The notes beneath the pieces are model-generated. The model made no database searches. It saw only the letters and a list, made by a program, of their open reading frames with translations, and was not told the origin of the DNA. Source: Allacma fusca (lineage: Eukaryota > Arthropoda > Collembola > Symphypleona > Sminthuridae). From it: DNA of 64,000 nucleotides. Location: NCBI GenBank assembly GCA_947179485.1, contig OX359247.1, forward strand, positions 59,059,131-59,123,130. Reading direction: 5' to 3'. A program made the translations under genes and the position numbers. Positions 45,767-55,503 of the stretch are shown piece after piece; position 1 is the stretch's first letter, and every line of letters starts with the position of its first letter.

Positions 45767-47737
45767 TTATGCAAATTCAAAACGATTACCGCGAAAAACA
45801 CGGTTAGCATTGGCAGTTCCAGAAGCAATGGAGGTTCCGCCGTTCCCAGAGTTAGCATTGGAAGTTTGAGATGCAGTGTTGGGGGCTAAATAATGAAATT
45901 GAAACCGAAATTTTGTAGCCCTTTCACACTCAGCATAATACAATTCTATGGGAGACAGTAATTCGGCTTATTCTTACCATAGTTGCCGTAATACGGGTAA
46001 TAAGGATAATATTGTGGGGAACGCGTTTCTAAAAATGAAAACAACATTGTAAGTATAAGCAGCTCTATATTACATCAAATTACTTCAAACTTCTTTAAGA
46101 AACACCTACTTTAACTTTTAAAAGGAACACTTTTTTATGTTCATACAATAATTTTATTACAATTACGTGCTACAAAATTAAATACCGCGGTAAAGACGGT
46201 TGGCGTTGGCAGTCCCAGAAGCAATGGATGTTCCGCCGTTGCCAGAGTTAGCGTTCGAATTTTGGATAGCAGAGTTGGGTGCTAGGCATACAATTTTAAT
46301 TACGTTAGAGTTTTGAGGTCATAGCTATTCTTAAGTGAAGCACAAATTTGATCAGATCCTCAAATGTTTTCAAATTTGAAAAACTTAAAGCTAGTTGCAA
46401 TAATTGGTAAGGTTTCAACGGCCTGTATTATGCAAACTATCGAAAAATAAGAAATAATTAATGACAGTCTTGTGTAACTTTTTTATAGCCTAATTAAGAA
46501 GGCCATGGATGATGCCTTTTCCATTGATTCCTCAAATGTTTTTTTCGAAATCAAGAACCCTATGGCCTCATTACTACATGAATTGAAACATATTAGATGT
46601 GGAAATATTTAATAAATCTCACCATAACCGCCATAGTACGGGTAACCGAAGTATTGTGGGTCTGCAGATCGAGTTTCTGAAATCCATGAAAATTTAGCAA
46701 GGAATTTAAATTAGAGCCTTGTAAGAACACTTATGTATAAACACACATAGGTGCCATATTTTTATGACATATTGCAGTCAAAGCGTATATGGATTTTAAA
46801 TTACCGCGGTAAAGACGGTTGGCGTTGGCAGTTCCACCAGCAATGGAGGTTCCACCGAAGCCAGAGTTAGCGTTGGAAGTTTGAGATGCAGTGTTGGGGG
46901 CTAATTAAATTAAATTAATTTGAGTGCGCATGCCAGCAACGGTAACAATCCACGACGCGTATTAAATTAGCCATAAAAATTCTTTTGAAAGAAATTAAAT
47001 ATATCTCACCATAATTGCCGTAATACGGGTAGCCAGGATAATATTGTGGTTCTGGAGAACGTTTTTCTAAAATAGAAACATCATCTTAAAAAATGTTGAG
47101 GGCTCTCTTATTTGTATATAGTGTATCTTACAGCGAAAATACACTGCTCAGCTTTGTTTAGGGAAGTTAAGTGAAACCTGTATCTACCAGAGCTGTCCAA
47201 TAAGGAGCAACATTGATACTTAAATTGTCTTGTAAAGAGAAATACATTCGGAAAATTCTATCAAAATGGCAGACCCATTTTAGCAAGAGTTTATACTCCA
47301 CCGTATTACTAAATTCTTCCCATTACTGCTAAAAGTAAGAAGTCAAAAAGGTAGAATCATTTAGAGTATTGGTTTAAAAATTACCGCGGTAATTAGCATT
47401 AGCAGTTCCAGAGGCGACAGAAGTTCCGCCGTCACCAGAGTTAGCGTTCGAAGTTTGGGATGCCTGGTTGGGGCCTAATTTGAATAAAATATAACGCATT
47501 ATTTTTTATAAATTGCTTTCCAGATTAATTATGTACTGTAAGAATCGCAAGTAAATATTTTGAAACTTACGGTAGCCGTAGTATGGGTAACCTGTAATTT
47601 TTGTAAAAAGTTTCATATAAATAATTTTCAAATTTGTCGGCATGAAAACAAAAGGAAAAACAGGTTTAATAATATTACTCACCCCATTGAGCAGAAGCAA
47701 CTGCTAAAATTGCGGCGAGTACAATGATGATCTTCAT
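45767..47737 (-). CDS. secreted repeat polyprotein, nine exons, furin-like processing sites
   Basis: Nine minus-strand exons: 47737-47683, 47591-47571, 47474-47385, 47066-47010, 46900-46805, 46676-46623, 46281-46186, 46028-45978, 45885-45767. All introns are phase 1, all have GT-AG ends, and the sum is 639 nt (212 residues). Residues 1-16 are a signal peptide (MKIIIVLAAILAVASA); the mature chain opens QWGYPYYGY. Four repeats follow. Each pairs a Tyr-rich exon (such as SPEPQYYPGYPYYGNY) with an Asn/Ser/Gly-rich exon (such as ASQTSNANSGNGGTSIASGT). Repeats are joined by YREKR-SPE, YRETR-SAD and YRETR-SPQ, which fit furin-type RxKR/RxxR cleavage, so several similar peptides of about 50 residues could be released. 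No Cys. The layout recalls arthropod antimicrobial polyprotein precursors, but cuticle, silk or adhesive proteins are alternatives. No family recognised. Confidence 0.85.
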
Positions 47738-47815
47738 ATTTGGAATTGCTTCAGAGAACTTTGCTTCAGAAACTGTGAGATGGGATTTGAGTGATTTTGA
47801 AGGAACAACAGTTCC

Positions 47816-47823
47816 CTTTTATA
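47816..47823 (-). promoter_or_regulatory. TATA box of the polyprotein gene
   Basis: CTATAAAAGGG on the minus strand, about 80 bp upstream of the start codon. This is a consensus TATAAAAG, which places transcription start near 47785-47790 and leaves a short 5' UTR of roughly 50 nt. Confidence 0.75.
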
Positions 47824-47829
47824 GGGGCC

Positions 47830-50547
47830 AAAGTTGACATTCTTCATAATCCAGAATAATCATCAGCTTCGGAGGCAACGTGAAAAGAATGAATTAGAGA
47901 GCCCTTAGAGACGCACACGTACCAAGAGTAATCATTAGATTTTGCATGTTTGGTTTCTTCATATTTTGGGAAAGCCCAGTAAGGGAGCTATGTAAGTATA
48001 TACAAATACTAGCTCCCTTTCCATGTAAAAACCTAATGACGTTGAGATAAGCCCAACGTTTCACTGACCGACACATGTTACAGTCTCCTGTTTTTGAATT
48101 CCACGGAGCAGTTCACAGTAGTAAAAAACAGCTTTGGATAATCCAGTCAAAGCAAGAATGCTAATGTTTTTAATTGTCTCACACAGCATATAATTAACAA
48201 TAAGTGAAATTACATTTCCCACAATAATGTTGGAACACAGTGTTGGAAGACAGCTAATTCTGTAAATAATGTTAGGCCAAACAAATAATTTATTACTTTG
48301 GATGGAAGAACATAGGAAAATTTAACCTGTATTGAATAATTACATTATCATTTTCCCCACATGTGTAAATTTTAATACAGTTGTTTTTATCTGAAACAGT
48401 ATTTTTGAAGGGAACTTAAATCCACTTAAAATATCATTAATTGTTAGCTAATTAAAAATTAGTTATTGGAAGCGAATAACGTTACGGCAAACTGGAATGT
48501 GTAAAAATATTTTCGCTCCTATTGAGAAAGTGATTTTAGAGAGACCTCATCACGAGACTGCAATGCTCAGGATTATCTTCTAGTCATAATTGCTTTGACA
48601 AGATTAAATATTATTGTTCATAACAGAGCAGGCTAAAAAAATCAAAGGCTACTTAATATGGAAGTTAAATGACTATACAATAGTGACATCGCTGGCGTTT
48701 GTGACACATTTAACGAAGATTTCCTACAGTTAGAAGTACTCGGTATGTCCATATCTCCTGGGTATGTCCATGAAACAAGCAATGGGACAGCATATACTTC
48801 GACGTTATTTAGTTCAGGGAGTAATGAATTGTAGAAAGCACTCACTCCACCCATAAATGTACGTATTTTCTGCTGAACATTTTGTCAACTAATATCAATA
48901 TCGACACATTTCACAGTTTAAATCTAAGTTAGTTATTAATCTAATCTAGTTATTTCTTAAGAATAAATTATCAATTATAAAAATCATTTTCCAAATAGAT
49001 ACAAGATTAACTCCCTTCATCCTGTACGAACACAAATAAATATAGGCACGCGTCTGAATCCTCTTCTAATTCGAGCGAGTGGGTAGTGTCCACGTCCGTG
49101 ACCGTGATGGCAAGAATCAAATATTCGCGCGCTCTAGACGCATCATAGCACTGCGGAGTTAGCTATTGCATGTAAATAATTGACTGCCTTCCCAAATTAC
49201 ATTTGCCTGGCTGAGCCCGTAATAGCTGGCTGTGCAGTGTGCAGTGCTCGTATTGGTCTATATTGTAGTGTTCCAGCTGCGCTTTATCATTGCCCACTGT
49301 CATCACAAAGGGAAGACGGTTTGGTCACATGGATTCGCGCCACTGATCCATTCCACTCGTGATTATGAATGAGTGTGTCATTATGGGTTAAGGTTTTTTC
49401 GAATATAGAATATAAATACCCTGAGATGTTCGTGACTAATTATACCCGTTAGTGTTGACGTAAAATGCTCTGGTGAGCACTAAAGACATCCTTTTGCACT
49501 GTTGGTATCTCTATATTACCTCTATATTAAAGGCCAAAAATTTGCGTTAAAACTGCGCCAAACCTGTTTGACATGGCCTCACACAATGCACAATAGAGGG
49601 CAGCAGGACATTCAGAAGCTGAGCTGTGTCAGCACGCGTATGTCATGCATACGTGCGCGTTTCGTATGCACTGACACTCACCTCGCACTCAATGGTGGAT
49701 CTTTGAACTCCCCTCGCACTCATGAATGGTGCCCAGCTGCACTCAGACTCCTGCCTCAAAGTATTCTACCAAAATTATTGCCCTCATCGCTCTATTTCAT
49801 CACCGAGTGAGAGCTGTAATTAATGGCTGGATTTTATAAGCGTCGGTTTCGAGAACCAAAAAGACTCGAAAATAGGTCTCGCAATCAATTTTGCTGTTTA
49901 CGTGAGTTGGTTCTCACATCTCTCGCAGTGTTTCCCCAATTTCTCCCTTTTCACTAATGGAAAGAAGTAAAATGTTTGATTCCCAATTTAAACTTTCAGC
50001 AATTTTAAAATAGTTTTGAATGAAAAATAGTACATTGGCATATGTTACCACATCTGCTTAAATGTTCTAGGGACAGAAAATAACAGGAACATACCTATAT
50101 GAAGCTACTGAAATATTCATGCGTATCACTGCCTTACGCCTAATATTATTACATGCATTATTTAATGAAATGTTTATGCTACACCTTACAATTAGGAATC
50201 GTATGCGTATGTGGGATCTATAACAAATTGTAATAGTGAGTGCGAAAAACTGCACTCAGCCTCTGCCTCTTAACTGCGCATAATTTTAATGATCGACCTC
50301 ATAGATGCGAGCGCAGACATTTCAGGTCCGAACTCGCGCTAAATTTGAATGCAACGCCGAGGGTGAATAAATTGCTTGTGACCGAAATTAGAGATAAGTT
50401 GTTACTTATTGTAAGTCTCATTGTCAGACTAGCTAAAATTAGTCAATCAGAGGCCAGTTAACCCCTGTTGAACAATATTACTGACATTGGGTTTGGACCT
50501 AAGCCAAATTTTCATTCAGATTTCATGAGTGTGTGGGACGAGGGCTA
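47830..50547. other. gene-free stretch
   Basis: I see no gene. It contains the second copy of a dispersed repeat (49155-49270) and, at 49550-50340, somewhat GC-richer DNA with CACTCA/GAGTG and TGCGCG motifs that may be old repeat debris. The 102-codon frame at 49502-49810 lies in that debris and has no motif. Confidence 0.4.
49155..49270 (+). repeat. dispersed repeat, copy 2
   Basis: Counterpart of 40950-41065 in the same orientation, about 115 bp alignable. Confidence 0.65.
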
Positions 50548-50555
50548 TTTGTAAG

Positions 50556-51425
50556 CAGGGTTGAAAATTGGAATCGGAATTGGAATCGGAATCGAAAAAG
50601 AATCCGAAAATTTGAAGTATTAGAATCGGAATCGGAATTAAAAATACTGCAAAATTTGGTATTGGAATTCTAATCGGAATTGGAAAGTAAGTTTCGGTAT
50701 TGGTATTAGAATTTAATGATATTCGAAAGAATTCCGATTCCATTTCTGATATTGCATTATACAGCCATAAAGAGCCCTTTACGAACTTTTAAATAGTACC
50801 TTTACCTTTTATATTTTACGTTTCTACATTTTTTTCACAAATAGTTCTTTATCGTAGTAATAAAATGGAAATAAAGGCAGAATCTTTTGTTAATGATTAT
50901 TCCAACTACAATAGAAATTTTAAAATACAAACAAAATGAAAGACATGTTCCAATGTATTCTGTGGAACAACTATGGACCGCACAAGGGACAAATGATTTA
51001 ATTTGTTCAAGTGGTGGAATGATTCCAAATTTTCTGAAATTCGCCAGCAAGTAACATCTATAATCTTGAGTATTCCAGTAACTTAGGTTACTGTGGGAAG
51101 ACTTTTTTCTGCACTACGTTAATTTAAAACTATAACCTAGGTTGACTAGCGGAGGAATCCCTGCAAAACGTGTTGTTTGTTCGAGTAAACAAACAGTTTA
51201 AATGACGTGGTCGAATGACTTAAAATGACAAAAAAAAAACAATAAATTATAGGTTACATGTATAGAATCGGAATTGGAATCGGAATTATTTTAAAGTATT
51301 TGAATTAATTGGTATCGGAATTCAAAATTAATTATTTGGATACATCGGAATCGGAATCTAAATAAAAATTAAGGAGGTATTGTAATTGGAATCGGAATTT
51401 TTATTTTTCCGATATTTCATCAATG
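50556..51425 (+). mobile_element. hAT element, GGAATC-word family, with transposase remnant
   Basis: An 870-bp element flanked by a perfect 8-bp duplication TTTGTAAG (50548-50555 and 51426-51433). The left end is CAGGGTTGAAAATTGGAATC; the right end, read inward, starts CATTGATGAAATATCGG, so the inverted repeats are imperfect. Arrays of GGAATCGGAATTGGAATC lie inside both ends (50567-50750 and 51265-51410). Unlike the other families, its centre keeps a hAT transposase fragment. Confidence 0.87.
50997..51205 (+). pseudogene. hAT transposase C-terminal dimerisation domain, decayed
   Basis: From 50997 the frame reads FKWWNDSKFSEIRQQ, then SIILSIPVT, then a stop, then GRLFSALR, then a stop and FKTI. 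After a frame change LAEESLQNVLFVRVNKQFK ends in TGA. This matches the C-terminal dimerisation domain of hAT transposases (yW...fp.l...a...LsiPvTs...ERsFSalr.iKt...r...erL..l.l). At least three stops and one frameshift make it a relic. Confidence 0.82.
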
Positions 51426-51566
51426 TTTGTAAGCATTAATAACTACGCTAATTTTTCATAATCCCTTGTTCATAAATCTTGTACATTAAATATACAATTA
51501 TTTGCGACTCTGTATTCAAGCGGAAATAATAAAATATGACTAATAATTTCAACTCATTTGTGGAGG

Positions 51567-51796
51567 TGAGAGTCACCAGTTTTCGGTGACTAACTAACTT
51601 AACCTAAATATTAATAATTAACTAATTGCGGATGCAATTTGAAGTCGGGTAAATGCCGAAATAAAGAGGAGCGTGAGGACCGTCCTGCTTCATTTACTGA
51701 TAACGACTTACTTACTTTCATTAACGTTAGACTTACCAGAGCGTGAGCAGGGGCTCACCTACATATTACATTAAGTGAGGGGAGCCAACCCTCACA
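51567..51796 (-). repeat. 3' LTR
   Basis: 230 bp. Differs from the other LTR by a handful of substitutions and by lack of a 9-bp CTCCCATGC segment. Confidence 0.88.
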
Positions 51797-51815
51797 TCTT
51801 CCCCCCACCACCACT
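51797..51815 (-). promoter_or_regulatory. polypurine tract
   Basis: Minus strand GTGGTGGTGGGGGGAAGA directly before the 3' LTR, the expected primer site for plus-strand DNA synthesis. Confidence 0.75.
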
Positions 51816-52823
51816 TTCACTGTCCCAGTGAAAGCTCGGAGGGGAAAAATGCGGGGAAGGCAAAACAAAAATTAATACAATATTGAATGGGGCGTAAGCC
51901 AAAACAAAAATATTAACAATAATTGTAAAATATAGAGAAACATTAGGAGCACATAACAGCGGGGGCTCCAGACCTAGAAGAAGAACACTCAGCACACAAA
52001 ATAATCAACGCTCGAGTCCAATTAGAACCTCACGGGCGGTCATCTGCATGGTGTTGACGTAACACACGTCCACTAAGCTGGATGCAGCGGGAGCCGTCAT
52101 CGTCTGAAAAGAAAAAACAAAAAAAAACACCCCAAAAAAAGAAATTAATGCGGAGCAAAAGATTCAAGATAGAATACGCAATAAGTCGGAGACCGCCGTG
52201 TAGTTAACGCGGGTGGCGTATGCAAGAGAGTTAGAGTAACTTTGGTCAAAGGGAACGACTGTGTTGCTCGAAGGTTGGAGTGTGATTGAGTGATACACTC
52301 AAAAGCACGAAACGCACGGTAATGGAATGAGTGGGGTAGGGAGAGAGAGGACAAAAATAAGGGAAAGGTCTATCGCGTGAGCGGACCGTACATACAGTAG
52401 GGGATAAATATAGGCTCACGTCGGTGTGTATGCTGACGGTTATTATGTGAAGTGTAGTGATGGCGATAATGTACTGTATGGACTGGCTGGAATATTTACA
52501 CGGATATACCTAGCTCGAACGAAACGACGGATTGCAAGTACATATGTATATGCCGAATAAGGCTTATGCAGCGTAAAATACATAGGAAATTATCGTAACA
52601 TTACAGAATTTTAATGGATTAAATGAATTAGGATGTGATGATCAAACAATGATATTTAAATACACAATAGGGTTGGCCTGCACTTGCTAGGTGCGCCGGA
52701 TGTGGTAGAGGGAATGACCCGATGACCTCCCACAAATACACAAAGTATTTATAGAAAAGCATTTGTGAGGAGGAAAGAGAGAGAGCGAGAGAAAAAATAT
52801 TATTGGAGAGACGACAATTTAAC

Positions 52824-53177
52824 TCAGGGGTTTTCTTCAGCCGATGTCTGTACGGAAGCCTTTTCACTTGACACTGGATCTGCCGAAGCGGGTTTAGTGG
52901 GGAAATGCTTGATACCCAAATGTTCAAAGAGCGCGAGGGTCTCTTCGTAACTGTCGGAGGGAATGGAGACGTTGCCGTGATACATGAATTGCCATAGCAA
53001 ATTCACTGGTGAACAGGCCGGCCATTCGACTTCATAGGCGTCGGGGTGGGTCGACAGAGTAGGGTTCGCCAATTTCTCCTGGAGTACTGGCGAGTGGGCG
53101 ACCAGCACCAATTTATGAAATGTTTTAGAATAACCTCCCTGAACGGTGATGGTAACTTCAGGGACTGAGTTTCCCAT
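52824..53177 (-). CDS. BTB/POZ-domain protein encoded in the LTR element
   Basis: 117 residues. Residues 7-93 carry the BTB fold pattern: VTITVQGGYSKTFHKLVLVA with HSPVLQEKL (beta strand, then the His of the conserved aHk.vLa.S.vf segment), EVEWPACSPVNLLWQFMY with HGNVSIPSDS (the hallmark f..ll.fiYtG.v.i) and TLALFEHLGIKHF (closing helices). The last 24 residues are Ser/Pro-rich and probably unstructured. BTB domains dimerise and often link proteins to Cullin-3 or chromatin complexes. There is no Kelch, BACK or zinc finger after it, so it is a BTB-only protein. It starts 66 bp after the zinc-knuckle ORF stop in the same direction. I know of no standard LTR element with this gene, so host capture is the likeliest origin (inference). 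Confidence 0.78.
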   Translation of the reverse strand: MGNSVPEVTITVQGGYSKTFHKLVLVAHSPVLQEKLANPTLSTHPDAYEVEWPACSPVNLLWQFMYHGNVSIPSDSYEETLALFEHLGIKHFPTKPASADPVSSEKASVQTSAEENP

Positions 53178-53243
53178 TAGAGTGTGAAAATTGGCGGATG
53201 ACCGCTTGGAGGACCCAGGGTTGGATTCAGTGGCAGGGGGTGA

Positions 53244-53864
53244 CTAAGGATCGGTGACTTCTCGCCAAGGAGTAGCCGGATCGGAATTTTTCGAAAGAAA
53301 TGTTTCAGTCCGGAACACGAGGTGTTGGAGACGGGCTAGTCGGTCCTGTAAAGTATTCATAGCCAGGTCGTTGGCCGGAGCTACTGAACAATCGTTCTCA
53401 GCGTGACTGGAAGAGGCACAATGGAGACAAAATTTCGCGGGTAGGTCGCGTTTTTGGAGCTTGAGGACTCGCGTCAAAGTAACAAAACGGGGCCATCCGG
53501 GTTCGCTCATGTGATTGCGAAGGATGTCGAGATCCGTCAAGATCTCGTCGGTCGTATACGATGGATCGGTGGGAAGATCCACTCGGGTATATATGATCCG
53601 GACGTCAAGACGGACATGAGAATTGATGTCGAGCAACCGAAGGTAGAGTCCCATCCATTCCTCTCTGTAGTGTTGCAGGTGTTGGTGGGAGGGGCAAATG
53701 GTCGTTAGGTGATGCTGTACCGAATGAAGAAGTTCAGAGCACTCCGAAGTGCACTTTGTGTCCGCTCGCCGGAGAAAGTGCGGGTGAGTTTGAACCCGGG
53801 CGAAAATTTTACTCTGTAAGAGCGTATTGCAGATTCGAGATGGGAGGACAGGGGCACCCTCCAA
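53244..53864 (-). CDS. zinc-knuckle (CCHC) protein, second Gag-like ORF of the LTR element
   Basis: 206 residues with no Pol motif. Near residue 155 lies CLHCASSSHAENDC, a perfect C-X2-C-X4-H-X4-C zinc knuckle, the RNA-binding finger of Gag nucleocapsids. The upstream part is helical and charged (for example LQHYREEWMGLYLRLLDI) and could be a divergent capsid-like domain, but I cannot prove that. After the finger comes a leucine-rich helix (LQDRLARLQHLVFRTETFL) that could be a coiled coil. The Gag-like ORF at 59.5-60.6 kb has its own, different knuckle. Confidence 0.7.
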   Translation of the reverse strand: MEGAPVLPSRICNTLLQSKIFARVQTHPHFLRRADTKCTSECSELLHSVQHHLTTICPSHQHLQHYREEWMGLYLRLLDINSHVRLDVRIIYTRVDLPTDPSYTTDEILTDLDILRNHMSEPGWPRFVTLTRVLKLQKRDLPAKFCLHCASSSHAENDCSVAPANDLAMNTLQDRLARLQHLVFRTETFLSKNSDPATPWREVTDP

Positions 53865-54861
53865 AGTACTTGTTGAGCCATACTAATTTAAAAATAATAG
53901 GGGCTCAGAATTAACCTTGATAGAATCAAACTAAACAAAGTCCGGCTTCTACTAAATCATCGCGTGTAGGAGCCCTGTAGGCCGAAAATCACTGCGCCTG
54001 ACAAAAATAGAGTAGAAAAATCAGATACTTACATGGCGGACTTGGTATGTGAAAGTTTAAGGAAAGAGCCAAGGAGAAGAGTCCGAAGGGAATAGAGTGG
54101 CAGCAGTTAACTTGTGTGGAGAGAAGAATTGGAGACGTCCACAAGGCAGGTAAGTAAAGTTTGGAATGAAGTGGAAAATCGATGGAGGGGTCCAAGAGGA
54201 CCAGACTTGTGGATAAATTTATTTAGGATATTTCCTTGTGGGAAGTTATTCAGATAGGAATATCGCTCGATGAATAAGGATATTTTGTAAGAGTCGTAGG
54301 TATTTCTAAGGATAAGTGGTCAGATTCTGACAAAAGGCAGAATGACCTTAGTTATCGTTGAAGGTTGAATAGGTAAGGTTTATTTAAATCGGAAGGAAAA
54401 TATTCGCGTAGGCCCATTGAGTTTTGTGGGCTCCTGTATTTACAGGCAAATGAGAGATGGCGATAGCCATAAATATGTATTAAAGTTTGAAATGAAATTC
54501 AAATTAAGTGAAGGAATGTGGTCGCTCCTCTCTCTCTCTCCCCGAACGGTGAGGACGGGCCCACCGTCACACTGTTTAGGACTCAATGTGATGAAGATAT
54601 AGGTGAAGAAAGGAGAAGTCCCATCAAAGAGAAATTTCCCTAAATGAAAGGAAGGATGACGCCGGTCGCCTGTAGTAAATGGCGGGGGTCATTAATGTTT
54701 TGCCTATACGTGAGGCTGGAGGATAGATACCAGCCATTCGTAGGAGTGTACATGTATGTGTATGTACAAAAACAAAAGGAATGTAATTAAATATACGCGT
54801 GTGGTTATTGTGGTACGTGTATATGGGCTATGGAGGAGCCCTATGTATGTTGTTATGCAGC

Positions 54862-55503
54862 TTATGCTACTGTGGCGCCAGGAAATGGTGGCGCCAGAAT
54901 ATTTTGGCTACAAGCAGCCAAAATAGTTGGTGAGCGAAAGGACGTCGTTTCCGTCGGAGGAGGCGGGGTCTTAGCCTTAGGAGGAGATCGCAAAGGGGAT
55001 CTAATAGGAGAGTGGGGCGATAAAGACGGAGGCAGTTCCGGACCGCCGTTCGTATTACTACCAAAATGAGAGTTACTGTTAGTTACAGGGAGTGACTCGT
55101 CTATCAATCGTGGAGCAATGGTAGAGCAAGGGATTTTTATTCCCTCAGACCGCTCAACATCAGCGTTTGTAGGCGATTGGTTGAGGCTAACCGTTGGAGG
55201 TGAGGTGTTCACCTGCGGAAAAGTATTAGACGGCCCTCCGAGCATATTATAAAAATTAGTGATGTTGTATACAGGGGTAGGATTACCTGAAAGGATGGGT
55301 ATTGGATTAATAGTATGAGGTGTCTCAACCGTTTCCGACTGCCGTCTCGACCACTGGCGAGTGACTATCGGAGAGCGAACAGTCGTCGCATTTGTCGAGT
55401 GAAGAGGTAAATACTCACCCTCCGAAGAGTGGTGGGTTAGTTCCCCTGACGGGGTACCTGAACCTGCAGAGCTCCGAGTACTATTGTAAAAGGTACGAGA
55501 CAA
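54862..55503 (-). CDS. Pro/Ser/Thr-rich ORF B of the LTR element (duplicate of ORF A)
   Basis: 213 residues, low complexity. Its C-terminal third (SPIRSPLRSPPKAKTPPPP, TTSFRSPTILAACSQNILAP) is a copy of residues near the N-terminus of ORF A at 58651-59295, so an internal duplication built this part. No enzyme motif. The many SP/TP sites suggest a phosphorylated, disordered linker. Confidence 0.55.
   Translation of the reverse strand: MSRTFYNSTRSSAGSGTPSGELTHHSSEGEYLPLHSTNATTVRSPIVTRQWSRRQSETVETPHTINPIPILSGNPTPVYNITNFYNMLGGPSNTFPQVNTSPPTVSLNQSPTNADVERSEGIKIPCSTIAPRLIDESLPVTNSNSHFGSNTNGGPELPPSLSPHSPIRSPLRSPPKAKTPPPPTETTSFRSPTILAACSQNILAPPFPGATVA

Noticed and set aside
51559..51796. LTR starting at TGTGGAGG (51559) instead of 51567
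   Set aside because: Alignment with the other LTR starts at TGAG(AG)TCACC, and only that boundary gives a matching GAGG duplication at both flanks.
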